Assembly: GCA_028717645.1 (NCBI GenBank)
Contig: JAQUNK010000008.1
Span: 1-48,450, forward strand
Source: Candidatus Omnitrophota bacterium
GTDB lineage: Bacteria > Omnitrophota > Gorgyraeia > Gygaellales > JAMWDD01
Direction of reading: 5' to 3'
DNA length: 48,450 bases
In this document: piece by piece, positions 41,019 to 48,450 of the stretch
Position numbering within the stretch: the first letter of the stretch is position 1
How the letters are laid out: every line of letters starts with the position of its first letter
The notes under the pieces: model-generated
What the model saw: the letters and a program-made list of their open reading frames with translations, nothing else
Database searches by the model: none
Told to the model about the DNA's origin: nothing
Translations under genes and position numbers: made by a program

Positions 41019-41972
41019 ATGGAAAAAATAATCAGGCTGGAAGGTAAAGAAGAATTACAATCGCTTTTTGGCCGCTATGATGAGAACCTCAAGCTTATTG
41101 AAGAAGCTTTTCGGGTAAAGATCATCAGCCGCGGCGAAGAACTGAAGATCAGCGGTTCGGCCCATAACGTGGAGAAGGCGGTTGTGTTGATCGATAAATT
41201 ATTGGAAGGCATCCGCCATGGCCAGAGCAATATTGCAAAACAGGATATCCATTATATGATCAAAGATTTTAAATCCAAACCCAAGCAGTCGGCAAGACCA
41301 AAAAGAATAGAAGAGGCAGTTCTGAACGTTGAAGGTAAGAATATCGGGCCGAAGACCAGGGGCCAGCGCGAATACGTAGAGGCAATAAAAGATTTTGATA
41401 TTGTCTTTAGCATCGGCCCGGCTGGTACAGGCAAGACGTATCTGGCCATGGCCATGGCAGTAGAGGCATTAAAGAGTGCCAAGGTCAGGCGTATTATCCT
41501 TACCCGCCCGGCGCTTGAGGCAGGTGAATCTTTGGGGTATTTACCCGGAGATCTGGAAGAAAAGATCTCGCCATATCTGCGCCCTTTATATGATGCCTTG
41601 TACGATATGATGGATACGGAACGTATCGAGAAATACCTGGAAACCGGTATTATCGAAGTCGCTCCCCTGGCGTATATGCGCGGCCGTACCTTAAACGATG
41701 CTTTTATTATTCTGGATGAAGCGCAAAATTGTACTGCCGAACAGATGAAAATGTTTTTGACCCGTTTAGGGTTCGATTCCAAGGCGGTAATTACCGGTGA
41801 TATTACGCAAAGCGACCTTCCCGGAGGTAAACCTATCGGCCTTCTTCAGGCGCAAGAGATATTAAAGAATATCGAAGGGATAAAATTCATTTATTTTACC
41901 GGGGAAGACGTAGTCAGGCATGAATTGGTGCAAAAGATCATTGAGGCCTACCAGAAACTGAATTATTTATGA
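41019..41972 (+). CDS. PhoH-family ATPase
   Basis: A 317-residue protein. A KH-like N-terminal region (VKIISRGEELKISG) is followed by the P-loop SIGPAGTGKTYLAMAMAVEAL, DEAQNC (Walker B), and MFLTRLGFDSKAVITGDITQSDLP, the standard PhoH pattern. It is thought to be an RNA-associated helicase or nuclease. Order phoH - membrane HD - ybeY - recO is the conserved bacterial cluster linked with ribosome processing. It overlaps the HD gene by 4 bases. Confidence 0.92.
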   Translation: MEKIIRLEGKEELQSLFGRYDENLKLIEEAFRVKIISRGEELKISGSAHNVEKAVVLIDKLLEGIRHGQSNIAKQDIHYMIKDFKSKPKQSARPKRIEEAVLNVEGKNIGPKTRGQREYVEAIKDFDIVFSIGPAGTGKTYLAMAMAVEALKSAKVRRIILTRPALEAGESLGYLPGDLEEKISPYLRPLYDALYDMMDTERIEKYLETGIIEVAPLAYMRGRTLNDAFIILDEAQNCTAEQMKMFLTRLGFDSKAVITGDITQSDLPGGKPIGLLQAQEILKNIEGIKFIYFTGEDVVRHELVQKIIEAYQKLNYL

Positions 41973-43351
41973 AAAAAAGGATCAAACTAGTTTTCGGGAT
42001 ACTGCTCGTATTCGCCGTTTCCTATGTCTTGAGCCTGAACTTTATCGTGCCCATAGTGTTAAGTTCGCTCCTGGCATACCTGGATACCAGCCGGTCATTG
42101 AGCCTGCGGCCAAAGTATAAGTCCCTATACCCGCTGCTTCTTTTTGTGCTTGCCCTTTCCGCGAGCATCTGTTTCGTCGATTATAGGTCAGGCTTATTCA
42201 TCCCTTTCTCTGTCATGCCTATGCTTTTGACCATCCTTTTCGGCGACCTCATGCTTTCCTTATTATTCACCGTCGGTTTCAGTATCATACTCATGTTTTT
42301 AGGGGATAATACCGTCACTTTGGGGGTATTGGCCCTGGTAAGCGGAGTAACTTCAATTTTGCTGGTTTTTCATGCGCGTAAACGCGAAGTGATCCTGCGC
42401 GCCGGTTTTTTCGTAGGCCTGGTCCAGCTGGCCTGTTTCTATACGCTGGAACGTTTTCATTTCCCCGGATGGAAAGAATACCTGTGGATCTTTTTAAACG
42501 GTATCATTTCCGGGGTAATTACCCTGCCGTTATTGATGTTCTTTGAATATCTTTTTAAAGTAATAACTAATATGAGCCTGCTTGAACTCTCCGATACGCG
42601 GGATAACCCGCTGCTACGTGAAATGATCCTTAATGCTCCGGGCACATACCACCATTCCCTGGTCGTCGGTAATTTGGCCGAGGCGGCCGCTGAAGCCATT
42701 GGTGCCAATGCGCTCTTGGCGCGGGTAGGTTCTTATTACCATGATATCGGGAAGGTGGCCAAGGCAGGGTACTTCATCGAAAATCAACTCACTCAAGATA
42801 ATACCCATGAGGCACTTGCTCCTTCGATGAGCAAGCTAGTGGTAATGAACCACGTTAAAGAGGGCATAGACCTGGCCAGGAAATACAAGATCAATCCGGC
42901 GATCATAGATTTTATTTCACAACATCATGGTACGAGCCTGGTTTATTATTTTTACCGCCGGGCCCTGGAAGAATCTGACTTGGAACACGAGATCAAAGAA
43001 GAGGTTTTCCGCTATCCCGGGCCAAGGCCACAGACAAAAGAAACGGCGATAGTACTTCTGGCGGATTCGGTTGAGGCTGCTTCGCGTAGCATCAAAGAGC
43101 CCTCGCCCGCAAACATGGAAGAGCTGGTGCATAAGATCGTAAATAATAAATTCATCGACGGCCAGTTGGATGATTGCGACCTGACCTTAAGGGACCTGGA
43201 AACTATTTCCAAAACATTTATCCGTATCTTAGGCGGCATTTATCATGCCCGCGTAACCTATCCGGAAGACACAGCAAGTGAAGATAGAGATAAAAAATCT
43301 ACAGAAGAAAGTTCCCGTCATCACGGAAAAGATAAAAAAAGCCGTTCGTGA
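41969..43351 (+). CDS. Membrane HD-domain hydrolase (PgpH-like, lacking the outer 7TMR-HDED domain)
   Basis: A 460-residue protein with six or seven membrane helices in the first 200 residues and an HD domain starting LNAPGTYHHSLVVGNLAEAA, then YHDIGK with the metal-binding His-Asp pair, and later DFISQHHGTSLV. PgpH (YqfF) of Firmicutes degrades c-di-AMP with the same HD arrangement but has a large extracellular domain of some 250 residues first; this protein lacks it. Its 3' end overlaps ybeY by 74 bases. Confidence 0.85.
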   Translation: MKKRIKLVFGILLVFAVSYVLSLNFIVPIVLSSLLAYLDTSRSLSLRPKYKSLYPLLLFVLALSASICFVDYRSGLFIPFSVMPMLLTILFGDLMLSLLFTVGFSIILMFLGDNTVTLGVLALVSGVTSILLVFHARKREVILRAGFFVGLVQLACFYTLERFHFPGWKEYLWIFLNGIISGVITLPLLMFFEYLFKVITNMSLLELSDTRDNPLLREMILNAPGTYHHSLVVGNLAEAAAEAIGANALLARVGSYYHDIGKVAKAGYFIENQLTQDNTHEALAPSMSKLVVMNHVKEGIDLARKYKINPAIIDFISQHHGTSLVYYFYRRALEESDLEHEIKEEVFRYPGPRPQTKETAIVLLADSVEAASRSIKEPSPANMEELVHKIVNNKFIDGQLDDCDLTLRDLETISKTFIRILGGIYHARVTYPEDTASEDRDKKSTEESSRHHGKDKKSRS

Positions 43352-43685
43352 AACCTTGCGGTGCGAAGGAAAGCTGGCAGCCGCAAAGGTCAACGTCGTT
43401 TTTGTCTCAGATGCCGAAATCAGAAAATTGAACAAAAAATTCCATCATAGTGCAAGCTTTACCGATGTCCTTGCCTTTGACCTGGGCGAGGAGCTGGAAA
43501 TCGTAGTTTCTGCCGATACGGCGCAGAAGAACGCCAGGGCCTTCGGCACATCCTCAAAATATGAATTACTGCTTTATGTTATCCACGGCCTGCTGCATTT
43601 CCTGGGGTTTGACGATAAAACAGAGAAGCAGAGAATAGCGATGCAAAAACGCGCAGAAAAGATTTTAAACCATGTCTATCCATAA
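43278..43685 (+). CDS. ybeY: Endoribonuclease YbeY
   Basis: A 135-residue metalloprotein that processes rRNA ends and aids ribosome quality control. The metal motif is HGLLHFLGFDD, where most members have H-x3-H-x5-H. The last His appears as Asp (residue numbering near 119), which is unusual. KKFHHSASFTDVLAFDLG is the other conserved block. GTG at 43278 is the start and lies within the HD gene; the 74-base overlap is long but typical of this locus. Confidence 0.85.
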   Translation: MKIEIKNLQKKVPVITEKIKKAVRETLRCEGKLAAAKVNVVFVSDAEIRKLNKKFHHSASFTDVLAFDLGEELEIVVSADTAQKNARAFGTSSKYELLLYVIHGLLHFLGFDDKTEKQRIAMQKRAEKILNHVYP

Positions 43686-44436
43686 AACCCACGCACTAGT
43701 TATAAAGACTTTCGATTTCCGTGAAACCAGCCTGATCACTACCTTTTATACGCAGGAACACGGTAAGATCCAGGGCTTATTGAAAGGCATAAGGACCGAG
43801 CCGGACAAATTCGCCAGCACCCTGGAGCCTTTTTCGCATAACGAGATAATTTTTTATAAAAAAAGGGATACGGACCTGCACCTAGTAAGTGGCTGTGAAC
43901 TCAGGGACAACTTTTCATTTTTAAGGAATGACATGTATAAATTCGGCCAGGCAAGCTTTATGATGGAGCTCCTGGGTGCGCTTTCGGCAATAGAAGACAA
44001 GAACGAGGCGATGTTTAACCTGACCATAGAGTGCTTGAGCCTGATGGATAAAAATAATGTTTATGACCGGATACCGACCATCTATAAGATCAAGGCATTG
44101 TCTTTATCCGGATTTAAGCCGCACCTGAACTCCTGTGTTTCCTGTAATGACAAGATCACTTCGCAATCAAAATTCAGTAATCATCTGGGCGGGCTGCTGT
44201 GCCCGAGGTGTTTTAAGAAAGATATCCATGCGGGCTGGATCTTCCGCGGGACCATTGCTACGATACTGTATATCGAGAAAAACGATCTTTCGGCAGACCT
44301 GCGCCTGGGGCTCAATCCGCAGATAAAAAGGGAACTGGACGGTATTTTAAATTCTTTTATCGAATATCATCTTGAGAAAAAATTCAAAAGCCAGAGGGTG
44401 ATACCGTTCTTAGAGAATACGCTAGAAAAAGTTTAA
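43672..44436 (+). CDS. recO: DNA repair protein RecO
   Basis: A 254-residue protein. The OB fold begins HKTHALVIKTFDFRETSLIT and carries GKIQGLLKGIR, and a zinc finger has CVSCNDKI and CPRCFK. RecO loads RecA at single-strand gaps. It overlaps ybeY by 14 bases, as in many bacteria. Confidence 0.9.
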   Translation: MSIHKTHALVIKTFDFRETSLITTFYTQEHGKIQGLLKGIRTEPDKFASTLEPFSHNEIIFYKKRDTDLHLVSGCELRDNFSFLRNDMYKFGQASFMMELLGALSAIEDKNEAMFNLTIECLSLMDKNNVYDRIPTIYKIKALSLSGFKPHLNSCVSCNDKITSQSKFSNHLGGLLCPRCFKKDIHAGWIFRGTIATILYIEKNDLSADLRLGLNPQIKRELDGILNSFIEYHLEKKFKSQRVIPFLENTLEKV

Positions 44437-44448
44437 CGGAGGTTTTTT

Positions 44449-45381
44449 ATGAAGATAGTGATCGTCGGGCCGGGTGCGATGGGTTGCCTTTTGGCTGCGT
44501 ACCTTGCCAAGTCCAAAGAAGAGATCTGGCTCTTCGATAAGAATAAAGAGCGGGCTGAACATATTGATAAAGAAGGGATATCCGTCGAAGGTATATCAGG
44601 AGCTTGGCGCGCAAAGGTCAACGCCACCACCCAGGCAAGTGACATCAAAGATGCGGACTTGGTCATTATTTGTGTTAAGTCGTATCATACCAAGCAAGCT
44701 GTCAACACGATAAAGCCGCTACTTGCTGAAAACACCACTGTTTTAAGCATCCAAAATGGTATCGGCAACATAGAAATAATCAGCGAAGGCGCGGGATCCG
44801 AAAGAGTGATCGCCGGCTCAACGAACATGGGTGCGACGCTTTTAGGATATGGCTCAGTACGGCATGCCGGTAAGGGAGAGACGGTCATCGGCAGATTAGA
44901 CGGAAAGATCACCGTAGAGATGCGGCGTATCCGCGAGATCTTTAACCGCGTGGGCCTGGAAACGAAAATATCGCGCGATATCAAGGGGTTACTTTGGTCA
45001 AAGCTGATCATCAATGTCGGTATCAACGCCCTCACCGCGATCACGCGTTTGAATAACGGAAGACTGGTTGAATTGGTGAGCACGCGCACGATCTTGAAAG
45101 AAGCAGTGAATGAAGCGGTAAGGGTGGCCAAGAAAAAGCGGATAAAGCTGATTTATGATGATCCCCTGGCTAAGGTAGAAGCGGTTTGTGAGGCAACGGC
45201 ACAAAATACTTCTTCGATGCTGCAGGACGTCTTGCGTAAAAAAAGCACGGAAATAGATTTTATTAACGGCGTGATCGTGCGCCAGGCAGAGGATCTGGGT
45301 ATGCCGGCAACGGTAAATTCGGTTCTGGTAAATCTGGTTAAAGCTATCGAATCAAGTTACGATTTAAAAGTAGAGAAATGA
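44449..45381 (+). CDS. panE: 2-dehydropantoate 2-reductase-like (PanE/ApbA family)
   Basis: A 310-residue NADP-dependent dehydrogenase: IVIVGPGAMGCLLAAYLAKS is the dinucleotide fold, AGSTNMGATLL and LLWSKLIINVGINALTAI contain the family's conserved Lys, and ENTTVLSIQNGIGN is typical. PanE makes pantoate for pantothenate, thus for CoA. CoaB and CoaC are also in this window (32288-34259), though not adjacent. The start follows ACGGAGG. ApbA/PanE paralogues of other function exist, so panE is likely, not certain. Confidence 0.85.
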   Translation: MKIVIVGPGAMGCLLAAYLAKSKEEIWLFDKNKERAEHIDKEGISVEGISGAWRAKVNATTQASDIKDADLVIICVKSYHTKQAVNTIKPLLAENTTVLSIQNGIGNIEIISEGAGSERVIAGSTNMGATLLGYGSVRHAGKGETVIGRLDGKITVEMRRIREIFNRVGLETKISRDIKGLLWSKLIINVGINALTAITRLNNGRLVELVSTRTILKEAVNEAVRVAKKKRIKLIYDDPLAKVEAVCEATAQNTSSMLQDVLRKKSTEIDFINGVIVRQAEDLGMPATVNSVLVNLVKAIESSYDLKVEK

Positions 45382-46190
45382 AGAAGATACGTATTTTATT
45401 CATACTGATATTATTAGCCGGCGCTATTTATTACCTGGATGTAATTTACAGAAATAAATGCCAGAAGATAGCAGCGAGAGGCCCGAATATCAAGGGCGCT
45501 ACGCCCCTGGACGCAGGCCTGGACCTTCTGAGGATGCGTAAGGATAATCTTGCCCTGGCTGAATTTGAAAAGGTATTAGCAGCTGATCCGGACAATATCG
45601 ACGCGCTCTGGGGAAAGGCCGAGGTTTTCAGGCGGGCATATAAATTTAATGAGGCAGAAGAGATATTGATCGAAATACTGAAACGCGAACCTAAACACAT
45701 ACCGAGCCTGACCACTACCTGCTATATCCGCTATTATAATAATAAATTAAACGAAGCCATGAAACTGGCCAGGGGCCTTTTGAACAGGAAAGATATCGAT
45801 ACGCGGAATAAAGCGATCGTTTATATGCTTATTGCCAGTATCAATGCCAGGCGTTCTTCACAGGGAGGTTTTTTTGATAAACTTTCCTATGGCACACAAA
45901 TAAAGATCTATTTCCAGAAGGCAGTGGATCTGTCTCCGGACCTGTCAGAGGCGCACCTGGGCCTGGGTTCATATTATCTTATGGCGCCTGCTATTGCCGG
46001 CGGCAATGTCGATAAAGCGATCAAAGAGCTGGAATTAGCAGTAAGGCTTGCGCCGGATTTTGCCACGCCCAACGCCAGGCTTGCCCAGGCTTATAAAAAG
46101 AAGGGCGATCTGAATAAATATCAGTTTTACCTGGGCCGCGCCAGGGAGCTCGACCCGAATAATGAGGCCTTGGCCGAAGCATTGAAATGA
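45378..46190 (+). CDS. Membrane-anchored TPR protein
   Basis: A 270-residue protein with one N-terminal membrane segment (ILFILILLAGAIYYLDVIY) and about five tetratricopeptide repeats: LALAEFEKVLAADPDNIDAL, AEEILIEILKREPKHIPSL, a repeat around LGSYYLMAPAIAGGNVDKAI and an end AYKKKGDLNKYQFYL. TPRs bind other proteins. It overlaps panE and the glycoside-hydrolase-like gene by 4 bases each. Function beyond scaffolding is unknown. Confidence 0.8.
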   Translation: MKKIRILFILILLAGAIYYLDVIYRNKCQKIAARGPNIKGATPLDAGLDLLRMRKDNLALAEFEKVLAADPDNIDALWGKAEVFRRAYKFNEAEEILIEILKREPKHIPSLTTTCYIRYYNNKLNEAMKLARGLLNRKDIDTRNKAIVYMLIASINARRSSQGGFFDKLSYGTQIKIYFQKAVDLSPDLSEAHLGLGSYYLMAPAIAGGNVDKAIKELELAVRLAPDFATPNARLAQAYKKKGDLNKYQFYLGRARELDPNNEALAEALK

Positions 46191-47161
46191 GCGCGGATAA
46201 GAGAGATTCCCCGAGCCCTTACGGAGTATTGGATTTTTTCCCGTGGATGGATGGCCTGAATAATGATTTTTACGACGAGGCCAAGATCGTTCAGGCAGCT
46301 CGCCTGATGAAAGAGGCGGGTATCGGCTTTGTGCGTACGGATTTCTTGTGGGAAGACATAGAACCGAGTAAGGGAAAATTCGTCTTTGACAAGTATGAGC
46401 GGATAGTCCGGATATTGGCGCAAAACCAGATCAAGATCCTGGGGGTGCTGCAGTATAATACGCCCTGGAAAGGGGCCTGGAACAGCGCTCCGGATATTGA
46501 TCTATTCGCCGCGTATGCGCGAAGAACAGTCAACCGGTTTAAGGGCGATGTAAAGTATTGGGAGATCTGGAATGAACCGGATAGCGAGATCTACTGGCAG
46601 CCGCAGGATGGCCTAGAGACATATACGAATTTATTAAAAAAGGTCTATCCGGCCATAAAAGAAGAAGACCCTAGTGCGCGCGTGCTCATGGGCGGCTTGT
46701 CCCAAAACTTTACTCGTAACCTTGGCCAGATATACAAATACGGCGCAAAAGAATATTTTGACATAGTCAATATCCATCCTTTTACCAACCCGCTTATTCC
46801 GAACGCCATGGAAATATTAAAATTATTCTATGACGAGGTGCGCGCGGTTCTAGTAAAAAATAATGATAGTCAAAAAGAGATCTGGTTTACGGAGATCGGC
46901 TGTCCGGGGGTAAAAGAGCGAAATACCACCGACTGGTGGTTGGGCAATAATCCGCTTGAAGAAGAACAGGCGGGTTGGGTAAAAAAAGTTTATGCCGAAC
47001 CGCTGGAATGGAAAGGTGTGAAAAAAATATTCTGGGCCTTTTTCCGCGATACGCCGCGGCACTGGAACAACGGCACAGATTATTTCGGCCTGGTGAATAC
47101 GGATTTTAGTAAAAAGCCGGCTTTTACTGTTTATAAAAATATTACCGCAAAAAATGGATAA
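46187..47161 (+). CDS. Glycoside hydrolase-like protein (GH39/GH5-like TIM barrel)
   Basis: A 324-residue protein with TIM-barrel motifs of retaining glycosidases: YWEIWNEPDSE carries the acid/base Glu, and EIWFTEIGCPG the nucleophile Glu. FVRTDFLWEDIEPSKGKFVF and ILGVLQYNTPW also fit GH39-like or GH5-like enzymes. No signal peptide is visible, so it seems cytoplasmic unless the start is wrong. It overlaps both neighbours slightly. The sugar is unknown. Confidence 0.75.
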   Translation: MSADKRDSPSPYGVLDFFPWMDGLNNDFYDEAKIVQAARLMKEAGIGFVRTDFLWEDIEPSKGKFVFDKYERIVRILAQNQIKILGVLQYNTPWKGAWNSAPDIDLFAAYARRTVNRFKGDVKYWEIWNEPDSEIYWQPQDGLETYTNLLKKVYPAIKEEDPSARVLMGGLSQNFTRNLGQIYKYGAKEYFDIVNIHPFTNPLIPNAMEILKLFYDEVRAVLVKNNDSQKEIWFTEIGCPGVKERNTTDWWLGNNPLEEEQAGWVKKVYAEPLEWKGVKKIFWAFFRDTPRHWNNGTDYFGLVNTDFSKKPAFTVYKNITAKNG

Positions 47162-48450
47162 TTTACTGGTCGCAGGAATATTCCGCGATGTCGCCAAGAT
47201 CCTGGAGATCAAAGGAGAAAATGTTTTTCGTATCCGCGCCTATGAACGCGCCGCTCTAAACATCGAATCCTTAAGTGAAGACATCGCTAATTTGGCCAAG
47301 GAAGATAAGCTTAACCAAATACCCGGCATCGGCAAGGATCTGGCAGAGAAGATCAGCGAAATTGTACGTACCGGAAAACTAAAATTCTTAAAAGAACTGG
47401 AGAGGTCGATTCCCGAAGGGCTTCTGGAACTGTTGGAGATACCTTCCATCGGGCCGAAGACCGCCAACCTGCTTTATAAGGAACTTAAAGTCAGAAGTGT
47501 AGCGGACCTGGAAAAGGCCATCGAAAAAGGCAAGCTCAACGGCTTACCCGGGATAAAAGAAAAGACCATCCAGAACATCGAACGCGGCATCGAGATATTG
47601 AAAAAAGGCAAGGAGCGCATGCTCTTATCCGTTGCCTACGCCACGGCAGAAGAATTTATTACTAAGTTAAAGAAACTGGCGGAGATAAAAAAGATCAGTG
47701 CAGCGGGGAGCTTGCGCCGGCAAAAGGATACTGTGCGCGATATCGATATCCTTGTGGTTTCCAGGGCTCCTGGTAGAGTAATGGACAGCTTTACCAGCTT
47801 CCCACAGGTAAAAACTGTACAGGCAAAGGGAGCGACCAAGTCTTCGGTGCTGACGGCTGACAATGTCCAAGTAGACTTACGCGTAGTCGAAGAAAAATCC
47901 TTTGGCGCGGCATTATTTTATTTTACCGGCTCAAAGAACTTCAATATCAAAATAAGACAATTGGCGATCAAAAAAGGCTATAAATTAAACGAATACGGTT
48001 TATTTTCCGGAAAAGGAAAGGAAAGATTTATTGCCGGTAGGTCTGAAGAAGAAATATTTACTAAGCTCGGGCTTTCCTATGTTGAACCGGAGTTGAGGGA
48101 AGACCGCGGCGAGATAGAATTGGCAAAAAAAGGCAAACTTCCGCACTTGATTGAATTAAGCGATATCCGCGGAGACCTGCATGTGCATTCTGACTGGTCT
48201 GACGGTTCAAATACCATCGAGGAAATGGTTGCCGCGGCTATTAAAAGAGGTTATGGCTACATTGCAGTGACCGACCATTCGCAGAGCCTGAAGGTTGCCG
48301 GTGGATTGAGCTTGGAGGAATTAAAGAAGAAAAAGGCAGAGATCGAAAAAATAAATAAAGGGCTAAAGAACTTTAAAGTACTTTTTGCTACAGAAGTGGA
48401 TATTGATTCAGGCGGTAACTTGGACTATCCGGACGATACCTTAAGGGAAT
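47154..48450 (+). CDS. polX: DNA polymerase X with PHP domain, partial at right edge
   Basis: The frame starts at ATG 47154 and is open to the right edge; 432 residues are visible. Helix-hairpin-helix motifs (LNQIPGIGKDLAEKI, IPSIGPKTANLL and LNGLPGIKEKTI) are followed by the nucleotidyltransferase catalytic Asp pair in DIDILVVS and a third Asp in VQVDLRVV. A PHP domain begins DIRGDLHVHSDWSDGS and continues AVTDHSQSL and TEVDI. This is bacterial PolX, a repair polymerase with a PHP exonuclease. It overlaps the glycosidase-like gene by 8 bases. Confidence 0.93.
   Translation, partial: MDNLLVAGIFRDVAKILEIKGENVFRIRAYERAALNIESLSEDIANLAKEDKLNQIPGIGKDLAEKISEIVRTGKLKFLKELERSIPEGLLELLEIPSIGPKTANLLYKELKVRSVADLEKAIEKGKLNGLPGIKEKTIQNIERGIEILKKGKERMLLSVAYATAEEFITKLKKLAEIKKISAAGSLRRQKDTVRDIDILVVSRAPGRVMDSFTSFPQVKTVQAKGATKSSVLTADNVQVDLRVVEEKSFGAALFYFTGSKNFNIKIRQLAIKKGYKLNEYGLFSGKGKERFIAGRSEEEIFTKLGLSYVEPELREDRGEIELAKKGKLPHLIELSDIRGDLHVHSDWSDGSNTIEEMVAAAIKRGYGYIAVTDHSQSLKVAGGLSLEELKKKKAEIEKINKGLKNFKVLFATEVDIDSGGNLDYPDDTLRE

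Noticed and set aside
1-48450. tRNA, rRNA, CRISPR, insertion sequences and prophage genes
   Set aside because: Gaps are short and I saw no cloverleaf, spaced direct repeats, transposase or phage proteins in them.

Overview
The window reads as a stretch of chromosome from a Gram-negative-type bacterium, almost entirely coding and mostly on the + strand. Outer-membrane features support this: a polysaccharide export (OPX) protein, two heptosyltransferase-like GT9 enzymes, a beta-barrel protein ending in Phe, and a LysM lipoprotein. GC content looks moderate and varies by region. The style recalls uncultivated Omnitrophota-like or deltaproteobacterial genomes, but that placement is an impression; no rRNA or tRNA gene is present to settle it. 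Genes run off both edges. No gap longer than 300 bases lacks a gene. I saw no tRNA, rRNA, CRISPR array, insertion sequence or phage gene.

Layout. (1) 3-5872: a ribosomally made, post-translationally modified peptide (RiPP)-type cassette. It holds a nucleotidyltransferase-like protein (cut by the left edge), a radical SAM/SPASM maturase, a 52-residue Cys/Thr/Ser-rich precursor peptide with a YxxPxL leader, an S26 peptidase of the Ser/His type, an HPr-kinase-like P-loop protein, a PqqD-like carrier and a methyltransferase. A convergent ABC exporter pair follows. (2) 5957-25677: a Wzx/Wzy-type exopolysaccharide locus with OPX protein, Wzc-like tyrosine autokinase, polymerase, flippase, GT2, GT4, GT9, GT87-like and CgeB-like glycosyltransferases, an acyltransferase, a DegT aminotransferase, a second radical SAM enzyme, a membrane PHP-type protein and a WbqC-like protein. 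(3) 25674-30568: a monocistronic small membrane protein, a PilZ protein fused to a nuclease-like domain, a SpoIIE/PP2C-like membrane protein, an outer-membrane barrel and a short QueG-like Fe-S protein. (4) 30610-36442: an AT-richer operon behind a strong promoter and two operator-like dyads. It encodes an SRPBCC protein, a relative of cyanobacterial acyl-ACP reductase, CoaC, a transglutaminase-like protein, CoaB and a membrane histidine kinase. (5) 36455-48450: a permease, HU, HisRS, an AspRS lacking its usual insertion domain, a LysM lipoprotein, PhoH, a membrane HD hydrolase, YbeY, RecO, PanE, a TPR protein, a GH39-like protein and DNA polymerase X (cut by the right edge).

How they may work together. 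Region 1 would make, modify, cleave and export a small peptide. Region 2 would assemble and secrete a surface polysaccharide, with the PilZ and SpoIIE-like genes of region 3 as possible regulators. Region 4 joins CoA synthesis genes to a putative acyl-thioester reductase and a lipid-pocket protein, and is one of the two places most likely to hold an undescribed pathway; the other is region 1.
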